In this document: one piece after another, positions 7,316 to 14,254 of the stretch
How positions within the stretch are numbered: position 1 is the first letter of the stretch
Layout of the letters: each line of letters begins with the position of its first letter
NCBI GenBank assembly: GCA_023413605.1
Contig: JAEZPL010000222.1
Coordinates: 1-20,027 of the forward strand
Source of the DNA: Pseudomonadota bacterium
GTDB lineage: Bacteria > Pseudomonadota > Alphaproteobacteria > Azospirillales > Azospirillaceae
Length of the DNA stretch: 20,027 bases
Reading direction: 5' to 3'
Program-made: the position numbers and the translations under genes
The notes under the pieces: generated by a model
Database searches by the model: none
What the model saw: the letters and a program-made list of their open reading frames with translations, nothing else
What the model was told of the DNA's origin: nothing

Positions 7316-8218
7316 TCACCCGTAACGGCGGGCGAGCGCGCCGATGACGGCGTCGTGGGCCTGCTCCATGGCCGACAGAAGCGCCGAATAATCGCCGAAG
7401 CTCCGCCGGTGCACCGCGCGGGCAAGCTGGAACTGCAAGGCCTTGGCTGAGGACGCGATGGTGTCGCACCCTTCGACCCCCTCAGCCGGCCCGTCGATCC
7501 AGCGGACGTAGCTGCCCAGCAGCTCGAAATTCGCGCCAAGCTGGCGTAGCGTGTTGAAGGCGTAGAGATGGAAATAGTCCATGGACCGCGCGGCCAACAG
7601 CGCCAGATGCTCCGGCAGGGCGGCGCGGTAGGACGTGACGGGGTTTTCGCGCGGACGGCGGCCCAAGTGATGCCGAAGCAGCGCCACGGACTCCTCTCTC
7701 AACGCACCGCCCTCCAGCGCCGGGCCGCTGCGCTTCACGAATTCCACATAGGGGAACAGCGTGTGCGTGGCGAAGACGCCGTCGTAATCCTCCCCCTCCA
7801 GCGTGAAGCGGCCGGCGTTGTGGATGTAGTCGAGCCGCCGCGCCTCCGGCTGCAGCCCCATGATCGCGATGGTCGTCTTGACGTGCAGGCTGCGGTAGGA
7901 GGTGCCGCGCGTGTCCGGCAGGTGGAAGCCGTCCACCTCCACCAGCACCGGGCGCCCGCGCTTCAGCTGCACCGCGGCGTGCGCCTCCACCGTGTCGTAG
8001 ATGGCGAGTTCCTGCACCTCCAGCCCGTACAGGCGGCGCAGATCCTCCGGCGGAACCTTGAAGAAGGTGAACTGGTCGCCTTCGAAATCCTGCGCCACGG
8101 TGAAGGGCAGCGACGCCACGGGATCGAGCCCCAGGGCGTGCAGCAGTTCGATCCACAGGTCGGTGTAGCAGTTGGTCTCGACCCAGGCCCGGTCCGGCGC
8201 GTGCAGCGGATGCGGCAT
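7316..8218 (-). CDS. DUF1839 family protein
   Basis: The protein has 300 residues and starts at ATG 8218-8216, preceded by GAAGG with good spacing and 5 bp after the ligase stop. An upstream extension reads back through the ligase gene in another frame and is rejected. The N terminus (DRAWVETNCYTDLWIELLHALGLDP), the QDFEGDQFTFFK segment and DGFHLPDTRGTSYR match the DUF1839 family. This family is repeatedly found next to amino acid:carrier-protein ligases and has no established reaction. The invariant-looking Cys in ETNCYTDLW and several buried His/Asp residues resemble a papain-like or transglutaminase-like active site arrangement (C, then H in VDGFHLPDT). If so, it could transfer or release the carrier-bound aminoacyl group; this is speculation from motif order only. 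Confidence 0.82.
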   Translation of the reverse strand: MPHPLHAPDRAWVETNCYTDLWIELLHALGLDPVASLPFTVAQDFEGDQFTFFKVPPEDLRRLYGLEVQELAIYDTVEAHAAVQLKRGRPVLVEVDGFHLPDTRGTSYRSLHVKTTIAIMGLQPEARRLDYIHNAGRFTLEGEDYDGVFATHTLFPYVEFVKRSGPALEGGALREESVALLRHHLGRRPRENPVTSYRAALPEHLALLAARSMDYFHLYAFNTLRQLGANFELLGSYVRWIDGPAEGVEGCDTIASSAKALQFQLARAVHRRSFGDYSALLSAMEQAHDAVIGALARRYG

Positions 8219-8223
8219 CGCCT

Positions 8224-9147
8224 TCAACCCCAGAGCGCCGCGCGCACGGAGGCCGGCCACGTCCGCACGTCGAAGCCGTGGTGGCGGAACAGGGCCAGCG
8301 CCACGCGCTCCATCCCGAAGCCGACGCAGGCCGTGTGCGCGACCTCGCCATCCGGCGTCCGGATGTCCCACAGCAGGCCGAAATGATCCTGGTGGTAGTT
8401 GAAGCTGAGACAGGCGGTCGGCTTCTCCTCCGACGCGATGGGGATCAACAGCTCGAACTTCAACCCCTGGTCGCGCTGGTTGGCGGCCAGCATCCGCCCG
8501 GCCCGCCCGAAGAAGGGATCGTTCGCCAGATCGATGGCGACCGGCAGGGCCAGCGATTCCATCAGGCCACGGCCCCGCTCAAGCCAGCTCTGCCGGAAGT
8601 CCACGACCTGCTCCGGCGTTCCCAGCCGCACATACTCCCGCATCCGGAACAGCTGCATCCGCGCCGGGCCCAGCGACGGTTCATGCCGGAAGCAGTAGGA
8701 ATAGACGTCCACCAGCGCGCCGTCGGCGGCCAACGGGCCGCGTTCCGCCATGGTCGGGTAGATGGGGTAGCAGGCGGCCGGCGTCATGACGACGTTGGTG
8801 GCCATCTGGCCATCGGTCCATTCCTCCCCCTCCTCCAGCCGTCGCAGCAGCGTCTGGTGGGCGCGCTCGTCGCCGCGGAAGCTGTGCACCGTGCCGGCAA
8901 GCTGCGGGAAGCTTTTCAGATACTCGCTGCGCTCGAAATGATGGCGGGCGAGCGCCGGAGGAAAGCGCATCACCTCCGCCCCGTCGTCCCGGCCCCAGGC
9001 GGAGATCAGGTCGTTGAACCGCTCCACCACATCCTCGAAGACGCCACTGCGGCCATACAGCCCGTCCACCCCCGTGGGGATGAGCAGACCCGCGGCGACC
9101 AGTTCGTCCCGAAGCGCCGCACCGGCGTCCCCTGCTTGCATCTCCAT
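8224..9147 (-). CDS. Amino acid--[acyl-carrier-protein] ligase (class II aaRS-like)
   Basis: The 307-residue protein resembles a truncated class II (atypical seryl-type) aminoacyl-tRNA synthetase core without a tRNA-binding arm. Such enzymes (Bradyrhizobium Bll0957, Agrobacterium Atu2573) activate glycine or alanine with ATP and load it onto the phosphopantetheine arm of a carrier protein. Motif 2 is RHEPSLGPARMQLFRMREYV and motif 3 is GFGMERVALALF (277-288). Candidate zinc ligands Cys126, Glu171 and Cys274 are spaced exactly as Cys131, Glu176 and Cys279 that I recall for Bll0957. The ATG (9147) is 3 bp after the flavoprotein stop, so translation is probably coupled. Small-residue specificity is expected from the family, not read from the pocket. 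Confidence 0.93.
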   Translation of the reverse strand: MEMQAGDAGAALRDELVAAGLLIPTGVDGLYGRSGVFEDVVERFNDLISAWGRDDGAEVMRFPPALARHHFERSEYLKSFPQLAGTVHSFRGDERAHQTLLRRLEEGEEWTDGQMATNVVMTPAACYPIYPTMAERGPLAADGALVDVYSYCFRHEPSLGPARMQLFRMREYVRLGTPEQVVDFRQSWLERGRGLMESLALPVAIDLANDPFFGRAGRMLAANQRDQGLKFELLIPIASEEKPTACLSFNYHQDHFGLLWDIRTPDGEVAHTACVGFGMERVALALFRHHGFDVRTWPASVRAALWG

Positions 9148-9150
9148 TCG

Positions 9151-10311
9151 TCACCCGAAGAGTGAGCCGTTGTCCTTGTGCACCAGCAGCAGGTTCGCCG
9201 TGTTGCCCAGGACCCGGTCGTTGCTGATCATCAGCGGCGCCGAATGGGCGTCGCGCAGATGGCGGCTCAGGCTGTAGGGGCTGTCGTTGCGGTAGGCGGA
9301 CAGGCCGGCAACCAGCATCGCCTGTTCGACGATGCGCACCACCATCTCCGCCGCCGACATCTTCAGCGTGTTCATGGCGACCGCGAAGCCCATGGCGGTC
9401 AGCCGGTCGGGGCTGTCCGCCGCATCCTCGAACTGGGCGATCGCGCCGCGCACCATGCCGCGCATGGCTTGCAGCCGCGCCGTGACCTCGGCCAGCCGGC
9501 GCGCCCCGGGGGGCTGGGTGCCGGGACGCTTGCGGGCCTCCGCCCGGACGAAGGCGCCGGCCCGCGCCACCGCGTCGGTGGCGATGCCCAGCCACGCGCT
9601 GCTCCACAGGATGTGGGTGACCGGCAGCATGGTCTGGGCGGAAATGTCGGCGTAGGGCAGCGGCATGATCTGCGCCCGAACCCCCTCGCCGCGCAGGCGG
9701 TAGCCGATGCTGCGGGTGCCGCGCATGCCCAGCGTGTCCCAGCCGCCGATCTCCTCCAGCCGAAGCTGCTCCTTCGTCAGGGGCACGATGATCTGGTCGG
9801 AGGCGGGCGAATCCGCCGTGCGCCGCGCCGTCACCAGGATGGCGTCGGCCTCCGCCCCGTAGGAGATGACGGTCGCCTGCTTCTCCAGCAGGAAGCCCTC
9901 TCCGCCGCCTTCGACCGAGCAGGCGCTGGAGCGCACGTCGCCGCCGATGCCGGCCTCCGTGGTGGCGGAGGCGAGCAGAAGCTGGTCTGCCGCCAGCCGC
10001 GCCAGGAAATCGCGGTGCCACGCGCTGTCCTGCCCGTGCCGCACCAGGCAGGCCGCCTGGATCTGGTGCATGGCGAAGATCAGGCCCGTGGACGGGCATT
10101 GCTGGGCCAGCGCGTGGGTGACCGCCGCCATGTCGGTCAGGCCGGCGCCCATCCCGCCGAAATCGCGCGGCACCATGGCGCCCAGCAGCCGCGCGTCCTT
10201 CAGCGCGGTGAAAGCCTCTGCCGGGAAGCGCGCGTCGGCATCCACCGAGGCGGCGTGGCGGCCGGCGATCTCTGCGGCGGGTGCGGCTGCCCGCGCAAAG
10301 CTGGCGCTCAT
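9151..10311 (-). CDS. Acyl-CoA dehydrogenase-like flavoprotein of the aminoacyl-carrier cluster
   Basis: A 386-residue protein with the full ACAD architecture: an N-terminal helical domain (1-110), a beta domain with TTEAGIGGDVRSS (117-129) and GWDTLGMRGTRS (190-201), and a C-terminal four-helix bundle. The C-terminal motif RDAHSAPLMISNDR (353-366) aligns with the usual RDA...YEGT segment, but the catalytic Glu position appears replaced by the Ser-Asn-Asp stretch. Normal dehydrogenation by that base is therefore doubtful. ACAD-fold enzymes that oxidise aminoacyl groups on carrier proteins are known (prolyl-PCP oxidases such as PltE), and ACAD-fold oxygenases also lack the Glu. The start overlaps the carrier-protein stop by 4 bp (ATGA). 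Oxidation of glycyl- or alanyl-S-carrier is the inferred role. Confidence 0.85.
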   Translation of the reverse strand: MSASFARAAAPAAEIAGRHAASVDADARFPAEAFTALKDARLLGAMVPRDFGGMGAGLTDMAAVTHALAQQCPSTGLIFAMHQIQAACLVRHGQDSAWHRDFLARLAADQLLLASATTEAGIGGDVRSSACSVEGGGEGFLLEKQATVISYGAEADAILVTARRTADSPASDQIIVPLTKEQLRLEEIGGWDTLGMRGTRSIGYRLRGEGVRAQIMPLPYADISAQTMLPVTHILWSSAWLGIATDAVARAGAFVRAEARKRPGTQPPGARRLAEVTARLQAMRGMVRGAIAQFEDAADSPDRLTAMGFAVAMNTLKMSAAEMVVRIVEQAMLVAGLSAYRNDSPYSLSRHLRDAHSAPLMISNDRVLGNTANLLLVHKDNGSLFG

Positions 10312-10640
10312 GCGGGTGGCGTCCCGTCGAGCAGCCCGGCAACGGCGCTGCGGATCGCCGCGATGCTTTCGAAGGTGCGGCGGCGCAACAGCTGTTCGGG
10401 GAATTCGATGCCGAAACGCTCCTCGAGCGCCAGCATCAGGTTCACCGAGCCGTGCGAGGTCAAGCCCGCCGCGTAGAGATCATCCTCGTCCGACAAGTCC
10501 GCCGCATCGACCGTCAGCCAGCCGCTGTCGCGCAGCAGGTCGCGGATGTCGTTTGCAGTCACCGCCGGAGCGCCGTCCGCGACGTCGCCCTGCGATACCC
10601 CGCCAACAGCCGGCTGCCATTCCGATTGCCGCATATCCAT
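10308..10640 (-). CDS. Acyl carrier protein, aminoacyl-carrier type
   Basis: A 110-residue acidic protein, first gene of the six-gene operon. The carrier domain spans about 28-106. The phosphopantetheine site is in LYAAGLTSHGSVNLML, with Ser62 as the attachment residue. The common D-S-L triad is T-S-H here, a departure typical of carrier proteins loaded by the aaRS-like ligases. ALEERFGIEFPEQLL then gives the recognition helix and loop. The first 27 residues are a low-complexity leader, so ATG 10640 could be longer than the real start, but GGGGAAGGGGGG lies directly upstream and supports it. The product presumably stays cytosolic, is primed by a 4'-phosphopantetheinyl transferase from elsewhere, and is aminoacylated by the ligase at 8224-9147. 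Confidence 0.88.
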   Translation of the reverse strand: MDMRQSEWQPAVGGVSQGDVADGAPAVTANDIRDLLRDSGWLTVDAADLSDEDDLYAAGLTSHGSVNLMLALEERFGIEFPEQLLRRRTFESIAAIRSAVAGLLDGTPPA

Positions 10641-10934
10641 GCCCCCCTTCCCCTACCGTTTGTCCCGGGGTTTGCCCCGGGGCCTGGCCTTGTGCAGCGG
10701 ACAACGCGAAGCGTCATAATTTGTTCTTCACGTTACTTTGGTTTTCGGTATGCCGTTGATCTATTTAGGGTTGGGGTAAATACGGCCTGTTTAACACCTG
10801 CGGCCACACCCTTTGTTCATTCGGGGACTGCCGGCACGCCCCATCGGGGCAGCCCGATTGCCGGCACCGCCCGCGGCCCTAGCTTTCTGCCCCGAAGCCG
10901 ACCCTTTTCAAAAACCGAGGCAGAGGAGACGACC
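10641..10934. promoter_or_regulatory. Divergent intergenic region between carrier-protein operon and OsmC gene
   Basis: About 290 bp without a gene, with an AT-richer core around 10715-10800. Both the minus-strand operon promoter and the OsmC promoter should lie here. I see no convincing -35/-10 pair with standard spacing, and no clear operator palindrome. Confidence 0.4.
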
Positions 10935-11360
10935 ATGGCGGTGCGGCAATCGGATGCGGAATGGCGCGGCAATCTGGCGCAGGGCTCCGGCACGATGCGG
11001 CTGGGCAGCGGGGCGTTCGAAGGGGCCTATTCCTTCCCGTCGCGCTTTGAAAACGGGTCCGGCACCAACCCGGAGGAGCTGATCGCCGCCGCCCATGCCG
11101 GCTGCTTCTCCATGGCGCTGTCCGCCGGCCTGTCGAAGGCCGGGCACCAGCCGACGCGGGTCCACACCACCGCGCGCGTGCATCTGGACAAGGCGGGCGA
11201 GGGCTTCGCCATCACCCGGATCGAACTGGACTGCGAGGCCGAGGTTCCCGGCATCGACGCCGCCGCCTTCCAGCAGCAGGCCGAGGGGGCGAAAAAGAAC
11301 TGCCCGGTGTCCAAGGCGCTGGCCGGCACCGAAATCACGCTGAACGCGCGCCTCGTGTAG
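10935..11360 (+). CDS. OsmC-type organic hydroperoxide-reducing peroxiredoxin
   Basis: The protein has 141 residues. The start is ATG 10935, preceded by GAGGAGAC; a longer open frame upstream runs back through the carrier-protein gene and is rejected. It has the OsmC signature: Arg37 and Glu48 (SRFENGSGTNPEELIAAAHAGC), peroxidatic Cys57 and resolving Cys123 (KKNCPVSKAL). These match E. coli OsmC Cys59 and Cys125 in order and spacing. OsmC enzymes act in the cytosol as dimers and detoxify organic hydroperoxides using dihydrolipoyl or thiol donors. No OhrR/MarR-type regulator is adjacent. It is a single-gene unit followed by gene remnants on the other strand. Confidence 0.93.
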   Translation: MAVRQSDAEWRGNLAQGSGTMRLGSGAFEGAYSFPSRFENGSGTNPEELIAAAHAGCFSMALSAGLSKAGHQPTRVHTTARVHLDKAGEGFAITRIELDCEAEVPGIDAAAFQQQAEGAKKNCPVSKALAGTEITLNARLV

Positions 11361-11387
11361 GCGGGGCCGGCCCAAAACAGCCGAGAA

Positions 11388-11666
11388 TCAGGCCGCGTTC
11401 GGTCTGGCCGGCACCACCCAGGGGCGGGCGGCGGTGTCGGTCGCCTCGAACGCGTCGATACCACCGCGGTGCTGCATGGTCAGGGCCACGTCGTCCAGGC
11501 CGGCGATCAAGCATTCCTTCTTGAACGGGTCGATGGCGAAGGGAATGCGGGTGCCGTCCGGATCGACCAGTTCCTGCGCCGGCAGATCGACGGTGAGCGA
11601 CGCCCCCGGCGTCCGCATCGCGACGGCGCGGGTCGGCCACCGTGTCTTCCGGCAGGGAGATGGTCA
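11388..11666 (-). pseudogene. LeuD remnant (3-isopropylmalate dehydratase small subunit, C-terminal part, frameshifted)
   Basis: The C-terminal piece reads GASLTVDLPAQEL, then FAIDPFKKECLIAGLDDVAL and FEATDTAARPW, the characteristic LeuD C terminus, ending at the TGA at 11390-11388. Upstream, VTISLPEDTVA in a different frame resembles the preceding LeuD segment (normally GLLPV-type plus LPE). A frameshift therefore lies near 11612-11635, exactly where the sequence carries a 24-bp copy of a stretch also found in the HyuB remnant. Only about 90 of roughly 200 LeuD residues remain and there is no start, so it cannot form an isomerase subunit. Confidence 0.7.
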
Positions 11667-11804
11667 CTTGGCCGTGCGGAAGCGGCCCTGGCGCTCGTCG
11701 TAGCCCTGGCGCTCGTCGTAATAGAACAGGTCCGTGAAGGTGCCGCCGCCATCGACGCCGACGATGGTTCCGTGCGGGTTCCCGTGAGGAGCGCCTGTTG
11801 TCAT
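11664..11804 (-). pseudogene. HyuA remnant (hydantoinase/oxoprolinase subunit A, N-terminal 46 residues)
   Basis: ATG 11804-11802 opens a 46-residue frame containing IVGVDGGGTFTDLFYYDERQG and FRTAK. This is the N-terminal phosphate-binding motif of HyuA/oxoprolinase ATPases (GVDxGGTFTD). The frame ends at TGA 11666-11664, where HyuA proteins normally continue for about 650 residues. The peptide YDERQG is duplicated by an 18-bp tandem repeat, GCCCTGGCGCTCGTCGTA, at 11685-11702 and 11703-11720. Downstream the sequence turns into the LeuD remnant in another frame. It is clearly a fragment and not a functional ATPase. Confidence 0.75.
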
Positions 11805-11873
11805 TCCAGTCGCCTGCCGGTGCAGGCCTCCGTATCTTGATCGTTCTTCCGTTCAGCGATGCGCGGACGTAGT

Positions 11874-11898
11874 CCCCTCTCCCTTCTGGGGAGAGGGG
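11874..11898. repeat. CCCTCTCCC/GGGAGAGGG hairpin element
   Basis: CCCCTCTCCC (11874-11883) and GGGAGAGGGG (11889-11898) form a perfect 10-bp stem around TTCTG. Hairpins of this type recur between genes in many GC-rich proteobacteria and may act as terminators or mRNA-end signals. Here it lies just after the HyuB remnant stop. Confidence 0.7.
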
Positions 11899-11913
11899 GA
11901 AGAGGCTCCGCCT

Positions 11914-12120
11914 TTATGCCGCAGGGCGTTCGCGCAGCGCCGCGGTGGCGGCGGTGTCGAGGACGCCGGCGTCCGTCACCACCACGCCGTAGGCGCTGCG
12001 CGCCTCCTCCCGGCCGAGATAGCCGAGGCGCACATCGTGGGCGACGGCCTCCGCATCGCGACGGCGCGGGTCGCCCCATGCCGCCGCGGTGGGTGCCGGC
12101 CCCGGCGGAATCCGCGAGGA
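11914..12120 (-). pseudogene. HyuB remnant (hydantoinase B/oxoprolinase subunit, C-terminal end)
   Basis: On the minus strand, DSAGAGTHRGGMG is followed, after a frame change, by WGDPRRRDAEAVAHDVRLGY and then GREEARSAYGVVVTDAGVLD, ending in TAA at 11916-11914. The first segment and the C-terminal DV-x-G-Y...YGVV pattern are hallmarks of the HyuB C terminus. The roughly 80-100 residues that normally separate them appear deleted, and nothing of the first several hundred residues is present. With the HyuA and LeuD pieces it records the decay of a hydantoinase-type locus. Confidence 0.7.
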
Positions 12121-12221
12121 AAGTCACAACAATTTTCAGGAATTGCCTTCGAGGCCCGGAGCAATCGTGAACGATCCGAAAAACGTTCCCATCCAATCCG
12201 CGCGGTGGCCCGCACTGGTTC

Positions 12222-12249
12222 TGGACGCCAATATTATGGGACGTATAAT
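12222..12249 (+). promoter_or_regulatory. Candidate promoter of the LysR-type gene
   Basis: A perfect TATAAT -10 element lies at 12244-12249. A partial -35, TGGACG, lies at 12222-12227 with 16-bp spacing. It is about 95 bp upstream of the regulator start. Binding sites for the regulator itself were not recognised with confidence. Confidence 0.45.
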
Positions 12250-12344
12250 GGAACGAGTCGAAAGCGTGCGGCACGGCGCGGGAAACCGCAGCGCGAGGCT
12301 TGCGTCGGGTCGACGTCCAATGACCGATGAAGAAAGAAAAAGGG

Positions 12345-13238
12345 ATGATGGACTGGGATAAGTTGCGGGTGTTCCACGCGGTGGCCGAGGCCGGCAGCTT
12401 CACCCATGCGGGCGAGACCCTCAACCTCAGCCAATCGGCGGTCAGCCGCCAGATCAGCGCGCTGGAGGACGGTCTCGGCGTTGCCCTGTTCCACCGCCAC
12501 GCCCGCGGCCTGAGCCTGACCGAGCAGGGCGTGGTTCTGAACCACACCGTGCGCGACATCGTCGCCAAGCTGACGATGACCGAAGCCCAGATCGGCGAAA
12601 GCCGGGACATGGCGAAGGGGCCGCTGAAGGTCACCGCGACCGCCGCCTTCGGCTCCACCTGGCTGACGCCCCGAATCGGGGAGTTCCTGTCGCTCTACCC
12701 CGACGTGCAGCTGACCCTGCTGATCGACGACAACGAGTTGGACCTGGGCATGCGCGAGGCGGACGTCGCCATCCGCGTCAGCGCGCCGCGCCAGCCGGAC
12801 CTGATCCAGCGGCACCTGATGGCCTTCCGCTCGCACCTCTACGCGCACCAGAGCTATCTGCAAAAGCGCGGGGAGCCGCAGTCGCTCGCCGATCTGGCGT
12901 CGCACGACCTGATCACCTACCCGCAGGACATGCGCGCGCCCTTCGCCAACACCCATTGGCTGAAGGAACTGGTGGCGGCCTCGGTCGCCCGCGAGCGAAC
13001 GGTGCTTCAGGTCAACAACCTGTACGCCATCTTCCGCGCGGTGGAGAGCGGGCTCGGCATCGGGGCGATGCCCGACTATCTGACCAAGGACCGGCCGGAC
13101 TTCGTGCGGCTGCTGCCCGACCTGTCCGGTTCCAAGGTGGACGCCTACTTCGTCTATCCGGAGGAGCTGCGCCACTCCAAGCGCATCGCGGTCTTCCGCG
13201 ACTTCCTGGTGCGCAAGGTCACGGAAAGCCAGTTCTGA
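12345..13238 (+). CDS. LysR-type transcriptional regulator
   Basis: About 297 residues. The likely start is ATG 12345 or the adjacent ATG 12348 (MDWDKLRVFHAVAEAGSF), preceded by a purine-rich GAAGAAAGAAAAAGGG. An ATG at 12327 is also in frame but lacks a ribosome binding site. The N-terminal winged helix-turn-helix is clear (AGETLNLSQSAVSRQISALE, then LFHRHARGLSLTEQG). A substrate-binding domain follows (VTATAAFGSTWLTPRIGEFL and, near the C terminus, VESGLGIGAMPDYL). Members usually bind DNA as tetramers and respond to a small metabolite. It faces a field of hyu/leuD remnants, so its original target may be lost. Its 3' end overlaps the reductase gene on the other strand by 20 bp. Confidence 0.92.
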   Translation: MMDWDKLRVFHAVAEAGSFTHAGETLNLSQSAVSRQISALEDGLGVALFHRHARGLSLTEQGVVLNHTVRDIVAKLTMTEAQIGESRDMAKGPLKVTATAAFGSTWLTPRIGEFLSLYPDVQLTLLIDDNELDLGMREADVAIRVSAPRQPDLIQRHLMAFRSHLYAHQSYLQKRGEPQSLADLASHDLITYPQDMRAPFANTHWLKELVAASVARERTVLQVNNLYAIFRAVESGLGIGAMPDYLTKDRPDFVRLLPDLSGSKVDAYFVYPEELRHSKRIAVFRDFLVRKVTESQF

Positions 13239-14244
13239 CCAAGGCCGGCTGCGCCGCCACCGTGAAGCCTTCCGCGTAGAGGTGCGCGGCGCTGGCCCCC
13301 TGCCCGATGAACGCCGCCTTGGCGTCGGCGATCATCGCGGGGGAGCCGCAGAGGTAGATCGCGTGCTCCGACAGGTCGTCGAAATCCGCGGCCACCGCGT
13401 CCTGGACGTAGCCGCGACGCCCCTGCCACGACGGCCCACCCCGCGACAGGACGGGAACGTAGCGGAAATCCTCGAACCGGCCTTCCCAGGACCGGATCTC
13501 CGCGTCCAGATACAGGTCCGCCTCAGACCGCATGCCCCAGTAGAGATCGACCGGCGGGCAGTCCGGGTCATCCATCAGCGATTCCAGGATGCTGCGGATC
13601 GGGGCGATCCCGGTGCCGGTGGCGACCATCAGCAGCGGGCGGTAGTCCCGCTCCCGATAGACGAAGGTGCCCAGCGGCAGTTCGACCTCCAGCCGGTCGC
13701 CGGGCCGCAGCCGAGCCAGCCGATGGTCGGTGAACAGCCCGCCGGCCAGACGCCGCACATGCAGTTCGAGCAGCCCGCGCGCCGGCCCCGTGGCCATGGA
13801 GAAGCTGCGCGGAGCCTCGTCCTCCAGCAGGACGTTCAGATACTGGCCCGCCCGGTAATCGAGCGGAGTCCCCTCCGGCAGGGCGAGCGTCAGCCGCGTG
13901 ATGCCGTCGCAGGCCGGCGCGACGCCGGTCACCGTGGCCGTGTGACGCCGCACCTCCGGCAGGTCGGCCGCGATGTCCGGCACCTCGATGACCAGATCGT
14001 CCGTCGGCCGGCCCTGGCAGGCGAGCGCGTAACCTTCGGCCTCCTCCTCCGGCGTCAGGCCGAAGGGGAAATCCTCGTAGGACACGGCCCCGGCGAGCAG
14101 CCGGATGCGGCAGGTGCCGCAGCCGCCGGACTGGCAGTCGTGCGGCAGCGCGACGTTCGCCCGCTGCGCCGCGGCCAGCAGGGTCTCGCCCGGCTCGGCG
14201 CTGAACTCCGCCTGCGCCGCCGGGATCGCGATCCGATAGGACAT
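13219..14244 (-). CDS. NAD(P)H:ferredoxin-type reductase with fused 2Fe-2S domain
   Basis: The protein has 341 residues. The N-terminal plant-type 2Fe-2S domain has cluster ligands Cys37, Cys42, Cys45 and Cys76 (CQSGGCGTC...LACQ). The FAD domain follows, with R146-S-F-S149 binding flavin. The NAD(P) domain has LLMVATGTGIAPI (205-215) and a C-terminal YLCGSPAMI segment. This is the architecture of oxygenase reductases and CDP-6-deoxyglucoseen-type reductases: electrons pass from NAD(P)H through FAD to 2Fe-2S and on to an oxygenase or ferredoxin. It is the last of seven genes, 10 bp after the GlcG-like gene, with an AAGGGG ribosome binding site. It most likely feeds the two ferredoxins and the diiron protein of the same operon. 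Confidence 0.92.
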   Translation of the reverse strand: MSYRIAIPAAQAEFSAEPGETLLAAAQRANVALPHDCQSGGCGTCRIRLLAGAVSYEDFPFGLTPEEEAEGYALACQGRPTDDLVIEVPDIAADLPEVRRHTATVTGVAPACDGITRLTLALPEGTPLDYRAGQYLNVLLEDEAPRSFSMATGPARGLLELHVRRLAGGLFTDHRLARLRPGDRLEVELPLGTFVYRERDYRPLLMVATGTGIAPIRSILESLMDDPDCPPVDLYWGMRSEADLYLDAEIRSWEGRFEDFRYVPVLSRGGPSWQGRRGYVQDAVAADFDDLSEHAIYLCGSPAMIADAKAAFIGQGASAAHLYAEGFTVAAQPALVRTGFP

Positions 14245-14254
14245 GAGCGGCCCC

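Larger units (their letters stand above)
11612..12073. repeat. 24-bp exact direct repeat linking the LeuD and HyuB remnants
   Basis: Positions 11612-11635 and 12050-12073 are identical over 24 bases (both begin TCCGCATCGCGACGG). In the HyuB remnant the copy encodes the native-looking peptide GDPRRRDA; in the LeuD remnant it sits at the frameshift. It probably marks a recombination junction. Confidence 0.75.

Noticed and set aside
10281..10934. Long N-terminal extension of the OsmC protein
   Set aside because: It reads antisense through the carrier-protein gene and the intergenic region. OsmC homology and a good ribosome binding site start at 10935.
11388..12120. Functional hydantoinase or isopropylmalate isomerase operon
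   Set aside because: Only end fragments remain, with frame changes, internal deletion and no intact start-to-stop gene.
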